DNA from: Candidatus Dadabacteria bacterium
GTDB taxonomy: Bacteria > Desulfobacterota_D > UBA1144 > Nemesobacterales > Nemesobacteraceae
NCBI GenBank assembly: GCA_009837205.1
Contig: VXTZ01000016.1
Coordinates: forward strand, 1 to 32,761
Reading direction: 5' to 3'
Length of the DNA stretch: 32,761 bases
Each line of letters opens with the position of its first letter. Positions within the stretch are counted from its first letter, which is position 1. This document shows, in pieces, positions 32,460 to 32,761 of this stretch. The position numbers and the translations under genes are program-made. Below the pieces are notes generated by a model. It ran no database searches and was not told where the DNA came from. It saw only the letters and a program-made list of their open reading frames with translations.

Positions 32460-32761
32460 ATGTCTACATATTTTCCACCCCAGTACAAAAGCAGAGGTTT
32501 CCACTGCCCTTATTGCAACGTCAAAGCAAATCAATCATGGTATGATACTTATTATCAGAATGGGGGCTACTATTATCCACTTGGCATTGAACAAGAGTCT
32601 GTGGAAATTTCTTTTTGTTCACATTGTTCTCAACCGACACTTTGGTTATTGAAAAAATTATTTATCCACTTGTTCAAACATTTCCGTCACCCAATAACGA
32701 CTTAGATAAAGATATTAAAAAAGTTTATAACGAGGCAGCGGCAATTGCGGATAAATCCCCC
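32460..32761 (+). pseudogene. DUF4145-like protein, frameshifted and cut by the window end
   Basis: The start is ATG 32460 with GGAGG at 32450-32454. The first about 65 codons encode a zinc-ribbon-like start: FHCPYCNVKANQSW and then ISFCSHCSQPTLWL, as in DUF4145 proteins. In this frame the protein ends at 32705 in a run of unlike residues. From 32648 another frame continues with the family-like sequence IEKIIYPLVQTFPSPNN and DIKKVYNEAAAIADKSP up to the end of the window. One missing base near 32646-32648 would join the two. It is either a pseudogene or an assembly/sequencing error; the 3' part lies outside. Confidence 0.7.

Overview
The window is bacterial chromosome with compact gene order and moderately high GC across most of its length (judged by eye). 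A homodimeric (AceE-type) pyruvate dehydrogenase operon, ScpA/ScpB, XerD-type recombinase, RecN, SAH hydrolase and a pyruvoyl-dependent arginine decarboxylase point to a Gram-negative-like, probably uncultivated bacterium of the deltaproteobacterial or neighbouring candidate-phylum kind. This lineage placement is inference; no rRNA gene is present to fix it.

Layout. 1-4585 (+): aceE (5' end cut by the window), aceF, lpdA, the complete pyruvate dehydrogenase complex. 4689-6348: a GNAT acetyltransferase (-), then an AT-rich patch with a predicted membrane-anchored PD-(D/E)XK-like protein (+). 6431-8724: rpsT with a clear promoter, convergent with ndk-holA (-), then a ribbon-helix-helix gene (-) whose leader carries a 9-bp inverted repeat. 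8954-10591 (+): a secreted zinc metalloprotease with a Cys-containing C-terminal sorting-type tail. 10761-14508 (+): cysC, proA, recN.

14524-15996 is the most unusual part. It is an AT-rich unit bounded by 47-bp inverted repeats (45/47 identical). It holds a 73-nt tRNA-like structure (-), an extended -10 promoter, a leader that folds into a 17-bp stem starting at the predicted +1, and two tandem paralogous secreted proteins of exactly 99 aa with the same four-cysteine pattern. These are followed by a second structured region with a tRNA-like fold and by 22-23-bp direct repeats resembling IS21-family termini. No known system was recognised. Next to it is a class II Fic AMP-transferase gene (-) whose promoter contains six TCGA-centred sites spaced 20, 30, 30, 20 and 30 bp apart, a helically phased operator array.

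17760-21374: pdaD (-) diverging from nfo (+), a PurN-like formyltransferase that lacks the canonical catalytic His (-), cdsA-ybeY (+). 21386-26744 (-): a six-gene run transcribed metK-ahcY-xerD-M50 protease-scpA-scpB, joining the SAM/SAH cycle to chromosome segregation genes. 26979-29180 (+): rpe, an unknown protein and a DnaC/IstB-like ATPase with two Cys clusters and a variant Walker A, perhaps a helicase loader pair. 29298-29564: an orphan RelB-like antitoxin. 29590-31873 (-): folC and a histone deacetylase-family amidohydrolase. 31874-32761: a second AT-rich stretch ending in a frameshifted DUF4145-like gene.
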